The notes beneath the pieces were generated by a model. That model was not told the origin of the DNA and made no database searches. It was given only the letters and a program-made list of their open reading frames with translations. DNA of 64,000 nucleotides, taken from assembly GCA_028622995.1 (NCBI GenBank), contig JAJQJQ010000021.1:3782001-3846000 (forward strand), written 5' to 3'. The position numbers and the translations under genes are program-made. Shown here in pieces: positions 24,262 through 34,717 of the stretch. This stretch comes from Panagrolaimus kolymaensis. Its lineage: Eukaryota > Nematoda > Chromadorea > Rhabditida > Panagrolaimidae. How positions within the stretch are numbered: the first letter of the stretch is position 1; every line of letters starts with the position of its first letter.

Positions 24262-26850
24262 TGGTAATTTTATTATGGTATTCAAATTTAGCCCAAAATG
24301 GTTAATCACGATTAGGCTTTTTTTAAATTCTTATTGATAAAAACTGTTATCGTGATATGGATAATCTTGATCCAAATATTTTTGAATTTTATAAAGATAC
24401 AACAGCCGAACCCGAAGTGAAGCAACGAGTGGGAAAAGAAAAGTGGTGGAAATGCAAGGAATCATTGAAAGACGAACAAATTGAGTGAGTTTTATTTTTA
24501 ACTCTTTGAAATTATTTGGATTTACTTTAAAATAAACTATTGTTTTATATGTACAATGCTTCACCGATTAATATTTAATAGAATCCTTAAGTAAAAGTTA
24601 ACCATAAAAGTTTTTTACTTATGTATTAGTCTGCGAAAGGCATTTTTTTTTTTTAAATCACGAAGGTTTCATTCCTTTTATTGACCCATATATAATTTTT
24701 AAATTTTTTATTTCCCTGATTTTTGTTGTTGTAAATTAATTGAGTTTTTTTTTTGTAGTATCCCCGCCAAAGAGACATGTGATCGTTTTATGAAAAGAGC
24801 TAAGAAAACAATATGCATTGGAGCTGGTGGTTTTGGTCAAGCATGGATTGTTCAATTTGATGGAAAACCAACAGAATTTGTTCAAAAAAATTATAAACAC
24901 CTTTTTTCGCCCAATGAAATTATATCTGAATCAAATGTGTTAGCAAATTGTGATAGTGAATACATTCCGAAATTGATTTACTGTGGATTCTATTACGACG
25001 AAAAGGATAATGAAAAATGGTGCACAATTATGGAATACTTTAAAGGTGGAACATTATGTTATCAATGGACGAAGGATATAAGTTTTACTTATGATGAAAT
25101 AAAATTTATTGCTTATGAACTTGCGCTGGCTTTAGAATATTTGCATGGAAAGAATTATACACATGGGTAAGCTTTTTTTAACTCTTAAATAAAAAAATAA
25201 ATTTATGCTAAACTTTTTGATAAATAATAAACATTTATTTTTTAGCGATCTCAAATATGGCAATATTTGCTTTACTGAAAATGGTCATGTTCGTCTTATC
25301 GATTTTGGTCATTCTCGATATGTAAAAGAAGATATACTACTTCCTCGATCATCGACCCATTTTATGGCACCAGAAGTATTTTACACGAAAAAGGCTGGCG
25401 TAGCTTCAGATCGATGGTCATATGCTGTTGTTCTTTGTGTTTTGCTTCAAGATGATATGCCGTTCGGTGAAGTTGGACAAAATGATAAAGAAATTTACCA
25501 CGATGCTTGTAACAAAAAACCACGCTTACATAACATAAATGATGTGGATGCTAAAGATCTTTTAAGAAAACTTCTAAATCCTGATCCTGTTCAACGATAC
25601 TCAAAGATTACTGAACATGCTTATTTCAAAGGACTTAAAAAAGATGATGATCCACCATTCAAGCCTACTGTAAATTATGAATCTATTGATATATTTAATG
25701 AAGGTGAAATTAACTTTCGTGATGAATTTTCCGAGATGGCTGAACTTCGAAGAGATGCTCTTAAGTTACCTACATCTTCTTACTTAGAATCAATGGTGAA
25801 ACAAATGAAAGCTGGTGAAGTAAAAGGTAGCATTTCGCATGGTGAAAAGAAAGATAACACTCAATTGGTTGATAAAGAAGCAACAAAATCAAAAGGTGGT
25901 GGAAAAGCATCAAAACCAAATATTGATAAAGAAGTACCAAAAGTTGTTAAAAAAGTACCACTTGCTGATGGAAAAGGAGCAAAATCAAAAGTTGATGGAA
26001 AAGCAACGAAATCAAAGGCAGAAAAGAAAGAGAAAAGTGGAAATGCTGAAAAAACAAAAAAAGTGTCATTGGTAAAGAAAATCTTCAAAAAATTTTACAA
26101 AAGAATTAATTTTCGGTTGGTTAGAATTGAAAAAAAACATCACTAATGGAAAATCGCTGGCTGTACGTTTACTTTGATAAAATTGACTTTTAATTATCAA
26201 TGATGAATCACGAAGATTTGTAAATTTCGATCGAGTGATACTGTTCCTATTTAACAAAGAATTTATTTCATTCTTTTTTAGCGATGTCAAACATAATCTT
26301 TCAACTCAAACTGCTTTAATTATTTATTACAAACCCTATTCTGTCCTGCTTATGAATGGTAAACGAATGTCTTTCAATGATTTTAAACAAAAACTTTACT
26401 CGAAATCTTTCAAAGTGATTATGAAAAAATGGATGCTCTTTTTGTGAACCTTAAAATATTAAAAGAAATTCTTGCTCTTGAACTTGGATTTATGATTATT
26501 TTCTTACTTCATAATGAACATTGTTTGTTTTTTCTAACATTTATTTATTTTTATCAAAGCATGTTTTAGGACTTACAACCAAATGATATCTTGATTTTTC
26601 TTTGAATACGGTGCAATTCATTTTGCTTTCATCAAATAATTGATCCATTCTCCTGGCTTTTAAAGTTATTGAAATAATTTGTGCCTTGTTGGAACTTTTT
26701 CGAACTTTAATTTCACCATAATTACGAATGATTGCTGTAGCACTTTCCAATGGCGTTAAATATAAATTATTTGTTCTTTGTTCGATTTTTGTAAATTATG
26801 TATTGTTTAGTTTCCTTTGTTGGATTTACATAAATTTTTTTGTATCATAA
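24262..26850 (+). repeat. Segmental duplication, copy 1 (left part)
   Basis: This block, with 36022-36110, corresponds to 37150-39719. Similarity starts in the 5' flank with AAAATGGTTAATCA and continues through the three kinase exons. From 25783 to 26850 I find no difference from 38563-39630 on line-by-line reading. The 3' flank 26147-26850 contains two short open frames duplicated without change: a minus-strand frame at 26541-26750 and an acceptor followed by DVKHNLSTQTALIIYYKPYS near 26282. Neither is recognised. Confidence 0.85.
24357..26146 (+). CDS. Divergent protein kinase, copy 1, with Lys-rich tail
   Basis: Exons 24357-24484, 24759-25166 and 25246-26146 give 478 residues, starting MDNLDPNIFEFYKDTTAEPE. 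The kinase fold is complete: glycine loop GAGGFGQAW, a Lys in FVQKNYK, helix-C Glu in SESNVLAN, HGDLKYGNICF for the catalytic loop, IDFG for DFG, and MAPEVF for APE. The Arg of HRD is Gly here, while the catalytic Asp and metal-binding Asn remain, so activity is plausible. The region after the lobe (HAYFKGLKKDDDPPF) recalls AGC-type kinases, but the family is unsettled. From residue 365 or so the tail is made of Lys/Ser/Gly-rich repeats (KEATKSKGG, KGAKSKVDGKATKSK) and ends in a basic segment (KKIFKKFYKRINFRLVRIEK), which could bind nucleic acid or acidic membranes. Its tail is identical to copy 2; its kinase domain is not. Confidence 0.85.
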
Positions 26851-27871
26851 ACCAGTGGATCCACATATCCTATTAGAATAAGAGAAAGCTTTCGGTCCGG
26901 CACTTCGTGCCGGACCTCAGCCTTCGTTCATTTTGTTGGGATTTGTGGTATTTTGAGATATTTGTGGGATCCATGAAAATCCACCCAAAGATCCAATTCA
27001 CCCAAAGATCCAATTCACCCAAAGATCCAATCCACCCATAGATCCCCAAAAATTCAACCAACCGAAGATCCCCAAAGATCCATCCATAGATTCATAAACC
27101 CAAAGATCCACTCAAAGATCCTTAAAAAGTCGACCTAAAATAGTTAAAGATCCACGGAAAATAGTAATAGTCTCAGAAAAAATCTAATTTATGCAAATTT
27201 TTTCATTGAAGAAACCTTCACCAAAACATTTTGAAAATTGCTAAAAAGACATTTACAAAATGTTTCTTTAAGGTTTATAGATAATTTGTGTAAAAAATTA
27301 GAAATTATGGTAATTTTCCATAATTTTTCGGTTATATTGGGTCAAAAATGTGTTCATAAATTTGCATAAATCATTTTAATAATATTCCACTCTATTTTAT
27401 AGTTAAACATATTCAAATTTCTTTAAATCACTTTTGGAGAGTCGAACTTCCTTACTTTCTTCCATACGCCAGTCTTTGGCCTTCACCACTGAGCAAAAGC
27501 GACAAAGGAAAAGACGCATGTTGCAAAATTTTTTCGAAAATTTGGTAAATTTTGGACTTCAAAAAATCAATTCAGCCAGTTTTTAGAAATTCCCGGCAGC
27601 TTTTATGTAAATTTAATTAGGAAAATCAAATTCTATATACATTAAAGGTCTCAAATCCAAACTTTCATAGTTACTCGATATTGTGGAAAAAAAGTTTTAG
27701 TCAAAAAACACGTTTTTTTGGTGAAATTTTAATTAAGCTAATTTGGATATGTTGAAAGGCCAATAATATTCATATTTAATGCTGATTCGAAATCTGTAAA
27801 AAAAACTACCATAAGTTGTCCTAAAAAAAACTGGCGCGAGACTTGGCTATAATTTTTGTGTATATAGGTGG
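26851..27871. repeat. Repeat unit 1 (shortest, most divergent)
   Basis: This 1.02-kb unit starts with a GTGGATCCAC palindrome (26855-26864), has a 10-bp-stem hairpin at 26894-26916, and only a short minisatellite (about 26975-27045, CACCCAAAGATCCAATT type). Its tRNA-like block at 27427-27503 is the best preserved of the five. Its right end is GTGTATATAGGTGG, the same as the outer right end of the whole block. Confidence 0.7.
27427..27503 (-). other. tRNA-like sequence (SINE-head-like) in unit 1
   Basis: On the minus strand a GTCGCTT stretch is followed by TTGCTCAGTGGTG, close to the Pol III A box. About 40 bases later comes GAAGTTCGACTC, close to the B box GGTTCGANTCC, and then AAGTGAT, which pairs with GTCGCTT over seven positions (two G-T pairs). 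The overall length, about 76 bases, fits a tRNA. The T stem is poor and no clear anticodon stem is seen, so it is a tRNA relic rather than a working tRNA. Related blocks recur in units 2-5. Confidence 0.6.
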
Positions 27872-29325
27872 ACCAGTGACACGGGATCCACATATGTTTT
27901 TAAAAAAAAAATATAAATTAAAATAGATAAGAATGAGCTCTTCATTTTGATACCAAATATGTAGTAAGGAGAATGAAAAAAGGGGCGCTTCGCGCCCCTT
28001 GAAGTGGAAGTTATCATCCATCCACCCAAAGATCCATCAACCCAAAGATCCATAAACCCAAAGATCCATCAACCCAAAGATCTATCAACCCAAAGATCCA
28101 TCAACCCAAAGATCTATCAACCCAAGGATCCATCAACCCAAAGATCTATCAACCCAAGGATACCGAGAAATCCACCCAAAGATCCATCAACCCAAAGATC
28201 CATCAACCCAAAGATCTATCAACCCAAGGATCTATCAACCCAAGGATACCGAGAAATCCACCCAAAGATCCATCAACCCAAAGATCCATCAACCCAAAGA
28301 TCCATCAACCCAAAGATACCGAGAAATCCACCCAAAACAGTAAAGAGATCCATAAAAATCCACCTAAAGATACATCCACCCTAAGATCGATCAACCAAAA
28401 GTTCGATCTACCTTAGTCAAATATCCACCCGAAGCTCTCCTAATATCCACCAAAATATCCACGAAAATCCACCGAAAACAGTTGAAAGATCCATGGAAAT
28501 TCACCCAAGGATCATTCAAATTCCGCGGAAGGATCTATCATAACCCACCCGAAGATCCATAAAAATCAACCCGTGGATCATTCAAAATCAATCCAAGAAT
28601 TTTTCTAAATCCACTCAAAGAACGGTAAAAATCCATAAAAATCCACTCACAGATCCATAAACCCAAAATCCATAAACACAAAAACCATCGAAAATCCACC
28701 AAAAGATCGATCAACCAAAGATACATTACCCCAAATTTGGTCAAAAACATTAAAAATATGCTAATTTTTCGATAAATATCGCTTTTTTATTATTCTAATT
28801 ATGTTATAAAATTAGCATAAATTATTTTAATAATATTTCCCTCCATTTTATAGTTAAAGATATTCAAAAAAATTATTTACATCTCCGCGGTTTCGAACTT
28901 CCATCAACCTTTCAATACACCGCCTTCCACCACTGAGCAAGTGCGACAAAGGAAGGGAAAATGCATGTTGCAAAATTTTTTCATCGATTTTTGAAAAAAA
29001 AAAATGGTACCTTAATAATGCAAACGGGGCCAACTTTTCTCTAAGCCCAATAACTTTAGTTAAAATATAAAAAGGAAAATCAAATTTGTCATATTCTGAA
29101 GTTCTGCACCTCCTAGTTTCATAGTTAAACCATTGAATGGAAAAAAAGTTTTAGTCAAAAAACTGTGATTTTCGCGAAAAACTTTAAATTATGCTAATTA
29201 ATCGTTAAAAAGCCAAGATATTATGATAAATGGCATTAAATAATGATATATAATTAGTTTTGAAATAGTTACTAACCACTTTAATAGGATGGGAACCTCC
29301 CATAAATTTTTCTGTGTTTAGAGGA
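27872..29325. repeat. Repeat unit 2
   Basis: This 1.45-kb unit contains the hairpin GGGGCGCTTCGCGCCCC at 27982-27998, a mixed minisatellite at 28014-28331 with ATCTATCAACC and ACCGAGAAATCC variants, and a tRNA-like block at 28889-28947. The right end is GTGTTTAGAGGA. Confidence 0.75.
28014..28331. repeat. Minisatellite array A (16-bp unit, variant-rich)
   Basis: The base unit is CCATCAACCCAAAGAT. This array is interrupted by CTATCAACCC variants and three ACCGAGAAATCCACCC spacers, and is the least homogeneous of the arrays. Confidence 0.9.
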
Positions 29326-29458
29326 ACCAGTGACACGGGATCCACGTATATTAATATAGGCACATAGATAAAGGAGAATGAGCACTTCATTTTGATACCA
29401 AACATCTATAGTAAAAGAATGAAAGGGGCGCTTCGCGCCCCTTGAAGTGACGAATTTG

Positions 29459-29818
29459 TTCCATCAACCCAAAGATCCATCAACCCCAAGATCCATCAAC
29501 CCAAAGATCCATCAACCCAAAGATCCATCAACCCAAAGATCCATCAACCCAAAGATCCATCAACCCAAAGATCCATCAACCCAAAGATCCATCAACCCAA
29601 AGATCCATCAACCCAAAGATCCATCAACCCAAAGATCCATCAACCCAAAGATCCATCAACCCAAAGATCCATCAACCCAAAGATCCATCAACCCAAAGAT
29701 CCATCAACCCAAAGATCCATCAACCCAAAGATCCATCAACCCAAAGATCCATCAACCCAAAGATCCATCAACCCAAAGATCCATCAACCCAAAGATCCAT
29801 CAACCCAAAGATCCATCC
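29459..29818. repeat. Minisatellite array B (about 22 copies of a 16-bp unit)
   Basis: Near-identical CCATCAACCCAAAGAT repeats. Because 16 is not a multiple of 3 and the unit has no stop in any plus-strand frame, the array is open in all three plus frames. The resulting 16-residue protein repeat is not evidence of a gene. Confidence 0.95.
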
Positions 29819-31026
29819 ACTTAAGGATCCATCCATTTAAGGATCCCGAGAAATACACCCAAAACAGTAAAGAGATCCATAAAAATCCACCTAAAGATAC
29901 ATCCACCCTAAGATCGATCAACCAAAAGATCGATCAACCTTAGTCAAATATCCACCCGAAGCTCTCCTAATATCCACCAAAATATCCACGAAAATCCACC
30001 GAAAACAGTTGAAAGATCCATGGAAATTCACTCAAGGATCATTCAAATTCCGCGGAAGGATCTATCATAACCCACCCGAAGATCCATAAAAATCAACCCG
30101 TGGATCATTCAAAATCAATCCAAGAATTTTTCTAAATCCACTCAAAGAACGGTAAAAATCCATAAAAATCCACTCACAGATCCATAAACCCAAAATCCAT
30201 AAACACAAAAACCATCGAAAATCCACCAAAAGTTCCATCCACCCAAAGATCGATCAACCAAAGATACATTACCCCAAAGATCGATCAACCAAAAGATCCA
30301 AGATTCTCCACCCGTGGACCCTGAAGCTCTTCAAATGTCCATTAAAATCCACCAAATACAATAAAAAGATCTATTAAAGTCCACCCAAACCATTGAAATC
30401 CATCCAAAAATCTTTTAAAATCCACTCAAAGATCGATAAAAATCCACCCAAAAATCCATAAAAAATCCACCCGAGGATCCATCATAATCCACCAAAAGGT
30501 ATATAAAGATCCATCCAAACATCCATCCAAACATCCATTTCCCAAAAGATCAATAAAACAAAAGATCGATCAACCTTTGTCAAATATCCACCCGTAGCTC
30601 TTCTAATATCCACCAAAAGATCCATAAAAATAGACCAAAAACAGTTAAAAGATCCATTAAAAATTCACCAAAACATGAGAGATAATCCACACAAACTTTC
30701 TCAAATATCCACCTAAACTCCTCTAATATCAACCTTAATTCACTTGAATATCCAAATTTATCCACCATTTTATAAGTAAAACAAAAATAATTATGCAAAA
30801 TTTTCGATATTTTGCATAAATAAATATGCAAAAATTTATTTAAAACCCTTTTAAAAATAATTTCCATTGTTTTATAATTGTTTGGGGTCAAAAATATAAA
30901 AAATATGCTAATTTTCCATAATTATCCTTATATTTATTAACCAAATATACCCAAAAATTATTTTTATAATTAATTATAATATTCCCCTCCATTTTATAGT
31001 TAAAGAAATTCAAAAAAATTATTTAC

Positions 31027-31092
31027 ATCGCAGAGGTTTCGAACTTTCATCCATTCGCAAGTTCACCGCCTTCCACCACTGAGCAAATGCGA
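31027..31092 (-). other. tRNA-like block in unit 3 (also 28889-28947, 33259-33320, 35560-35624)
   Basis: The minus strand reads TTTGCTCAGTGGTGGAAGGC and then AAGTTCGAAACC, again an A-box and B-box pair. In unit 3, TCGCA before the A box can pair with TGCGA after the B box; in units 4 and 5 this pairing is lost. The same arrangement in all five units suggests that the tRNA-derived part belongs to the repeat. Confidence 0.55.
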
Positions 31093-31470
31093 CAAAGGAA
31101 GAGAAAATGCATGTTGCAAAAAATTTTCATTGATTTTTTGAAAAAAAAAATTGGACCTTAAAATAATTTTGTGCAGAAGATTTTGAAATACCCAGAGGCT
31201 TTATTGGAAAAACGGCAAGGAAAATCAAATTCCATATATATTTTTACATGTCGTTACAAAAGTTCATAGTTAAACCATTGGATGGAAAAAAAGTTTTAGT
31301 CAAAAAACTGAGATTTTCGCGAAAAACTTTAAATTATGCTAATTAATTGTTAAAAAGCCAAGATATTATGATAAATAGCATTAAATAATGATATATTATT
31401 AGTTTTAAGATAGTTACTAACCACTTTAATAGGATGGGAACCTCCCATAAATTTTTCTGTGTTTAGAGGA

Positions 31471-33696
31471 ACCAGTGACACGGGATCCACGTATATTAAT
31501 ATAGGCACATAGATAAAGGAAATTGAGCACTTCATTTTGATACCAAACATGTATAGTAAAAGAATGAAAGGGGCGCTTCGCGCCCCTTGAAGTGACGAAT
31601 TTGTTCCATCAACCCAAAGATCCATCAACCCAAAGATCCATCAACCCAAAGATCCATCAACCCAAAGATCCATCAACCCAAAGATCCATCAACCCAAAGA
31701 TCCATCAACCCAAAGATCCATCACCCCAAAGATCCATCAACCCAAAGATCCATCAACCCAAAGATCCATCAACCCAAAGATCCATCAACCCAAAGATCCA
31801 TCAACCCAAAGATCCATCAACCCAAAGATCCATCAACCCAAAGATCCATCAACCCAAAGATCCATCAACCCAAAGATCCATCAACCCAAAGATCCATCCA
31901 CTTAAGGATCCCGAGAAATACACCCAAAACAGTAAAGAGATCCATAAAAATCCACCTAAAGATACATCCACCCTAAGATCGATCAACCAAAAGATCGATC
32001 AACCTTAGTCAAATATCCACCCGAAGCTCTCCTAATATCCACCAAAATATCCACGAAAATCCACCGAAAACAGTTGAAAGATCCATGGAAATTCACCCAA
32101 GGATCATTCAAATTCCGCGGAAGGATCTATCATAACCCACCCGAAGATCCATAAAAATCAACCCGTGGATCATTCAAAATCAATCCAAGAATTTTTCTAA
32201 ATCCACTCAAAGAACGGTAAAAATCCATAAAAATCCACTCACAGATCCATAAACCCAAAATCCATAAACACAAAAACCATCGAAAATCCACCCAAAGATC
32301 GATCAACCAAAGATACATTACCCCAAAGATCGATCAACCAAAAGATCCAAGATTCTCCACCCGTGGATCCTGAAGCTCTTCAAAAGTCCATTAAAATCCA
32401 CCAAATACAATAAAAAGATCTATTAAAGTCCACCCAAACCATTGAAATCCATCCAAAAATCTTTTAAAATCCACTCAAAGATCGATAAAAATCCACCCAA
32501 AAATCCATAAAAAATCCACCCGAGGATCCATCATAATCCACCAAAAGGTATATAAAGATCCATCCAAACATCCATTTCCCAAAAGATCAATAAAACAAAA
32601 GATCGATCAACCTTTGTCAAATATCCACCCGTAGCTCTTCTAATATCCACCAAAAGATCCATGAAAATCCACTAAAAACAATTAAAAGATCCATTAAGAT
32701 CCTCCGAAAATAATTAAATAGATCCATTAAAGTTAACCGAAAACAGTTGAAAGATCTATGGAAATCAACGCAAAGATCCTTTTAAAATAATCCCACTTTT
32801 CCCTAAAATCTATCTAAAGATCCGTTGAAATCCATCTTTACCCCCTTAATTATCCACCCAAAGATAAAATCCACCAAAAGATCCATAAAAATTCACCAAA
32901 ATATGAGAGAAAATCCACACAAACCATCTCTGCTCTCTACCTAAACTCCTCTAATATTAACCAAATTCACTTGAAGATCCAAATTTATCCACCATTTTGT
33001 AAGTAAAACAATTATTTATGTAAATTTTTCAACCAAATTTGAATAATTAAATATGCAAAAATTTATTTAAAACCCTTTTAAAAATAATTTCCATTGTTTT
33101 ATAATTGTTTGGGGTCAAAAATATAAAAAATATGCTAATTTTCCATAATTATCCATATATTTATTAACCAAATATACCCAAAAATTATTTTTATAATTAA
33201 TTATAATATTCCCCTCCATTTTATAGTTAAAGAAATTCAAAAAAATAATTTACATCTCCTGTGTTTCGAACTTTCTTCCACCTATCAATCCACCGCCTTC
33301 CACCACTGAGCAAATTTGACAAAGGAAGAGAAAATGCATGTTGCAAAAAAATTTCATCGATTTTGAAAAAAAAAAATGGATGCTAAAATAATTCTTTCCA
33401 CGGGTTTTTAGAAATTCCCAGATGCTTTATTGATAAAACTAAAAGGAAAATCATATTCCATATTCTTCGTTATATGTCGTAACAAAAATTCATAGTTTAA
33501 CCATTGGATGGAAAAAAAGTTTTAGTCAAAAAACTGTGATTTTCGCGAAAATTCACATATTATGCAAATTAATTGTTAAAAAGCCAAGATATTATGATAA
33601 ATAGCATTAAATAATGATATATTATTAGTTTTGAGATAGTTACTAACCACTTTAATAGGATGGGAACCTCCCATTAATTTTTCTGTGTTTAGAGGA
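31471..33696. repeat. Repeat unit 4
   Basis: This 2.23-kb unit contains the GC hairpin at 31570-31586, about 18 copies of the 16-bp repeat (31604-31896), a long ATCCACC-rich stretch closely matching unit 3 (31897-32650), then an extra segment (about 32650-32990). The tRNA-like block is at 33259-33320. Confidence 0.8.
31604..31896. repeat. Minisatellite array C (about 18 copies of a 16-bp unit)
   Basis: Near-identical CCATCAACCCAAAGAT repeats with a single C variant (CATCACCCC) near 31730. The array follows the GC hairpin by about 18 bases, as in the neighbouring units. Confidence 0.95.
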
Positions 33697-33831
33697 ACCA
33701 GTGACACGGGATCCACGTATATTAATATAGGCACATAGATAAAGGAAATTGAGCACTTCATTTTGATACCAAACATGTATAGTAAAAGAATGAAAGGGGC
33801 GCTTCGCGCCCCTTGAAGTGACGAATTTGTT

Positions 33832-34095
33832 CCATCAACCCAAAGATCCATCAACCCAAAGATCCATCAACCCAAAGATCCATCAACCCAAAGATCCATC
33901 AACCCAAAGATCCATCAACCCAAAGATCCATCAACCCAAAGATCCATCAACCCAAAGATCCATCAACCCAAAGATCCATCAACCCAAAGATCCATCAACC
34001 CAAAGATCCATCAACCCAAAGATCCATCAACCCAAAGATCCATCAACCCGAAGATCCATCAACCCAAAGATCCATCAACCCAAAGATCCATCCAC
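33832..34095. repeat. Minisatellite array D (about 16 copies of a 16-bp unit)
   Basis: Near-identical CCATCAACCCAAAGAT repeats with one G variant (CAACCCGAAG) near 34047, ending in CCATCCACTTAAGGATCC as arrays B and C also do. Confidence 0.95.
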
Positions 34096-34409
34096 TTAAG
34101 GATCCCGAGAAATACACCCAAAACAGTAAAGAGATCCATAAAAATCCACCTAAAGATACATCCACCCTAAGATCGATCAACCAAAAGACAGATCAACCTT
34201 AGTCAAATATCCACCCGAAGCTCTCCTAATATCCACCAAAATATCCACGAAAATCCACCGAAAACAGTTAAAAGATCCATTAAAATCCACCCTAGGATCC
34301 ATAAAAATCCACCCGAAGATAATTCAAAATCGAACAAAAATTTTTAATAATCCATGGAAATCTATCTTAACATATTTATAAAGAGATGGGAGCAAAGACG
34401 AATTACAAT

Positions 34410-34717
34410 TAGGGTTGCACGACTTTAATTAGCCGGCTAATTTACCGGCTAATTTATCGGCTAATTAGCCGGCTATTAGCCGGAGGCCAAATTAGCCGGC
34501 TAATTATAAAAAGTTGTATAACAGGGGGGAGCCTTTGCTACCATTTTCCAAAAAATGTATCCTCTTTTTGTAATATTTCATATATTTTCGTAACATTTCG
34601 TAAATATTTGTAGGTTTTCGTAGTAGCGGCTAATTAGCCTGCCTACCGGCTAATTAGCCGGTTAATTAGCCGGCTAATTAGCCGTATTTTAATTAGCCGG
34701 CTAATCGTGCAACCCTA
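34410..34717. mobile_element. 308-bp hAT-type MITE with 8-bp target duplication
   Basis: The element starts TAGGGTTGCACGA and ends with its exact inverse TCGTGCAACCCTA. ATTACAAT flanks it on both sides (34402-34409 and 34718-34725). An 8-bp target duplication and a YAGGGTTG-type terminus are typical of the hAT superfamily. The interior has clusters of TTAGCCGGCTAA palindromes near both ends and a middle with TTTCGTAA repeats. It has no coding capacity. It lies within repeat unit 5 and so inserted after that unit formed. Confidence 0.9.

Larger units (their letters stand above)
29326..31470. repeat. Repeat unit 3
   Basis: This 2.15-kb unit contains the GC hairpin at 29425-29441, about 22 nearly uniform 16-bp repeats (29459-29818), a long ATCCACC-rich stretch to about 30770, and a tRNA-like block at 31027-31092. 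Its last 370 bases match the end of unit 5 better than the end of unit 4. Confidence 0.8.

Noticed and set aside
25839..26075. Lys/Gln-rich frames overlapping the kinase tail on both strands
   Set aside because: Shadows of the Lys-rich tail in other frames.
26541..26750. 69-codon minus-strand frame, duplicated exactly at 39321-39530
   Set aside because: Its perfect copy reflects the identical duplicated flank, not selection; no homology recognised. Kept only as a remark in the duplication entry.
29447..29824. 125-codon frame with 16-residue repeats (HQPKDPSTQRSINPKI), and similar frames in the other arrays
   Set aside because: It is the translation of a 16-bp minisatellite that is open in all plus-strand frames; no start context, splicing or flanking coding sequence.
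28014..34095. CRISPR-like array
   Set aside because: Repeats are directly adjacent 16-mers with no spacers, in nematode-type DNA.
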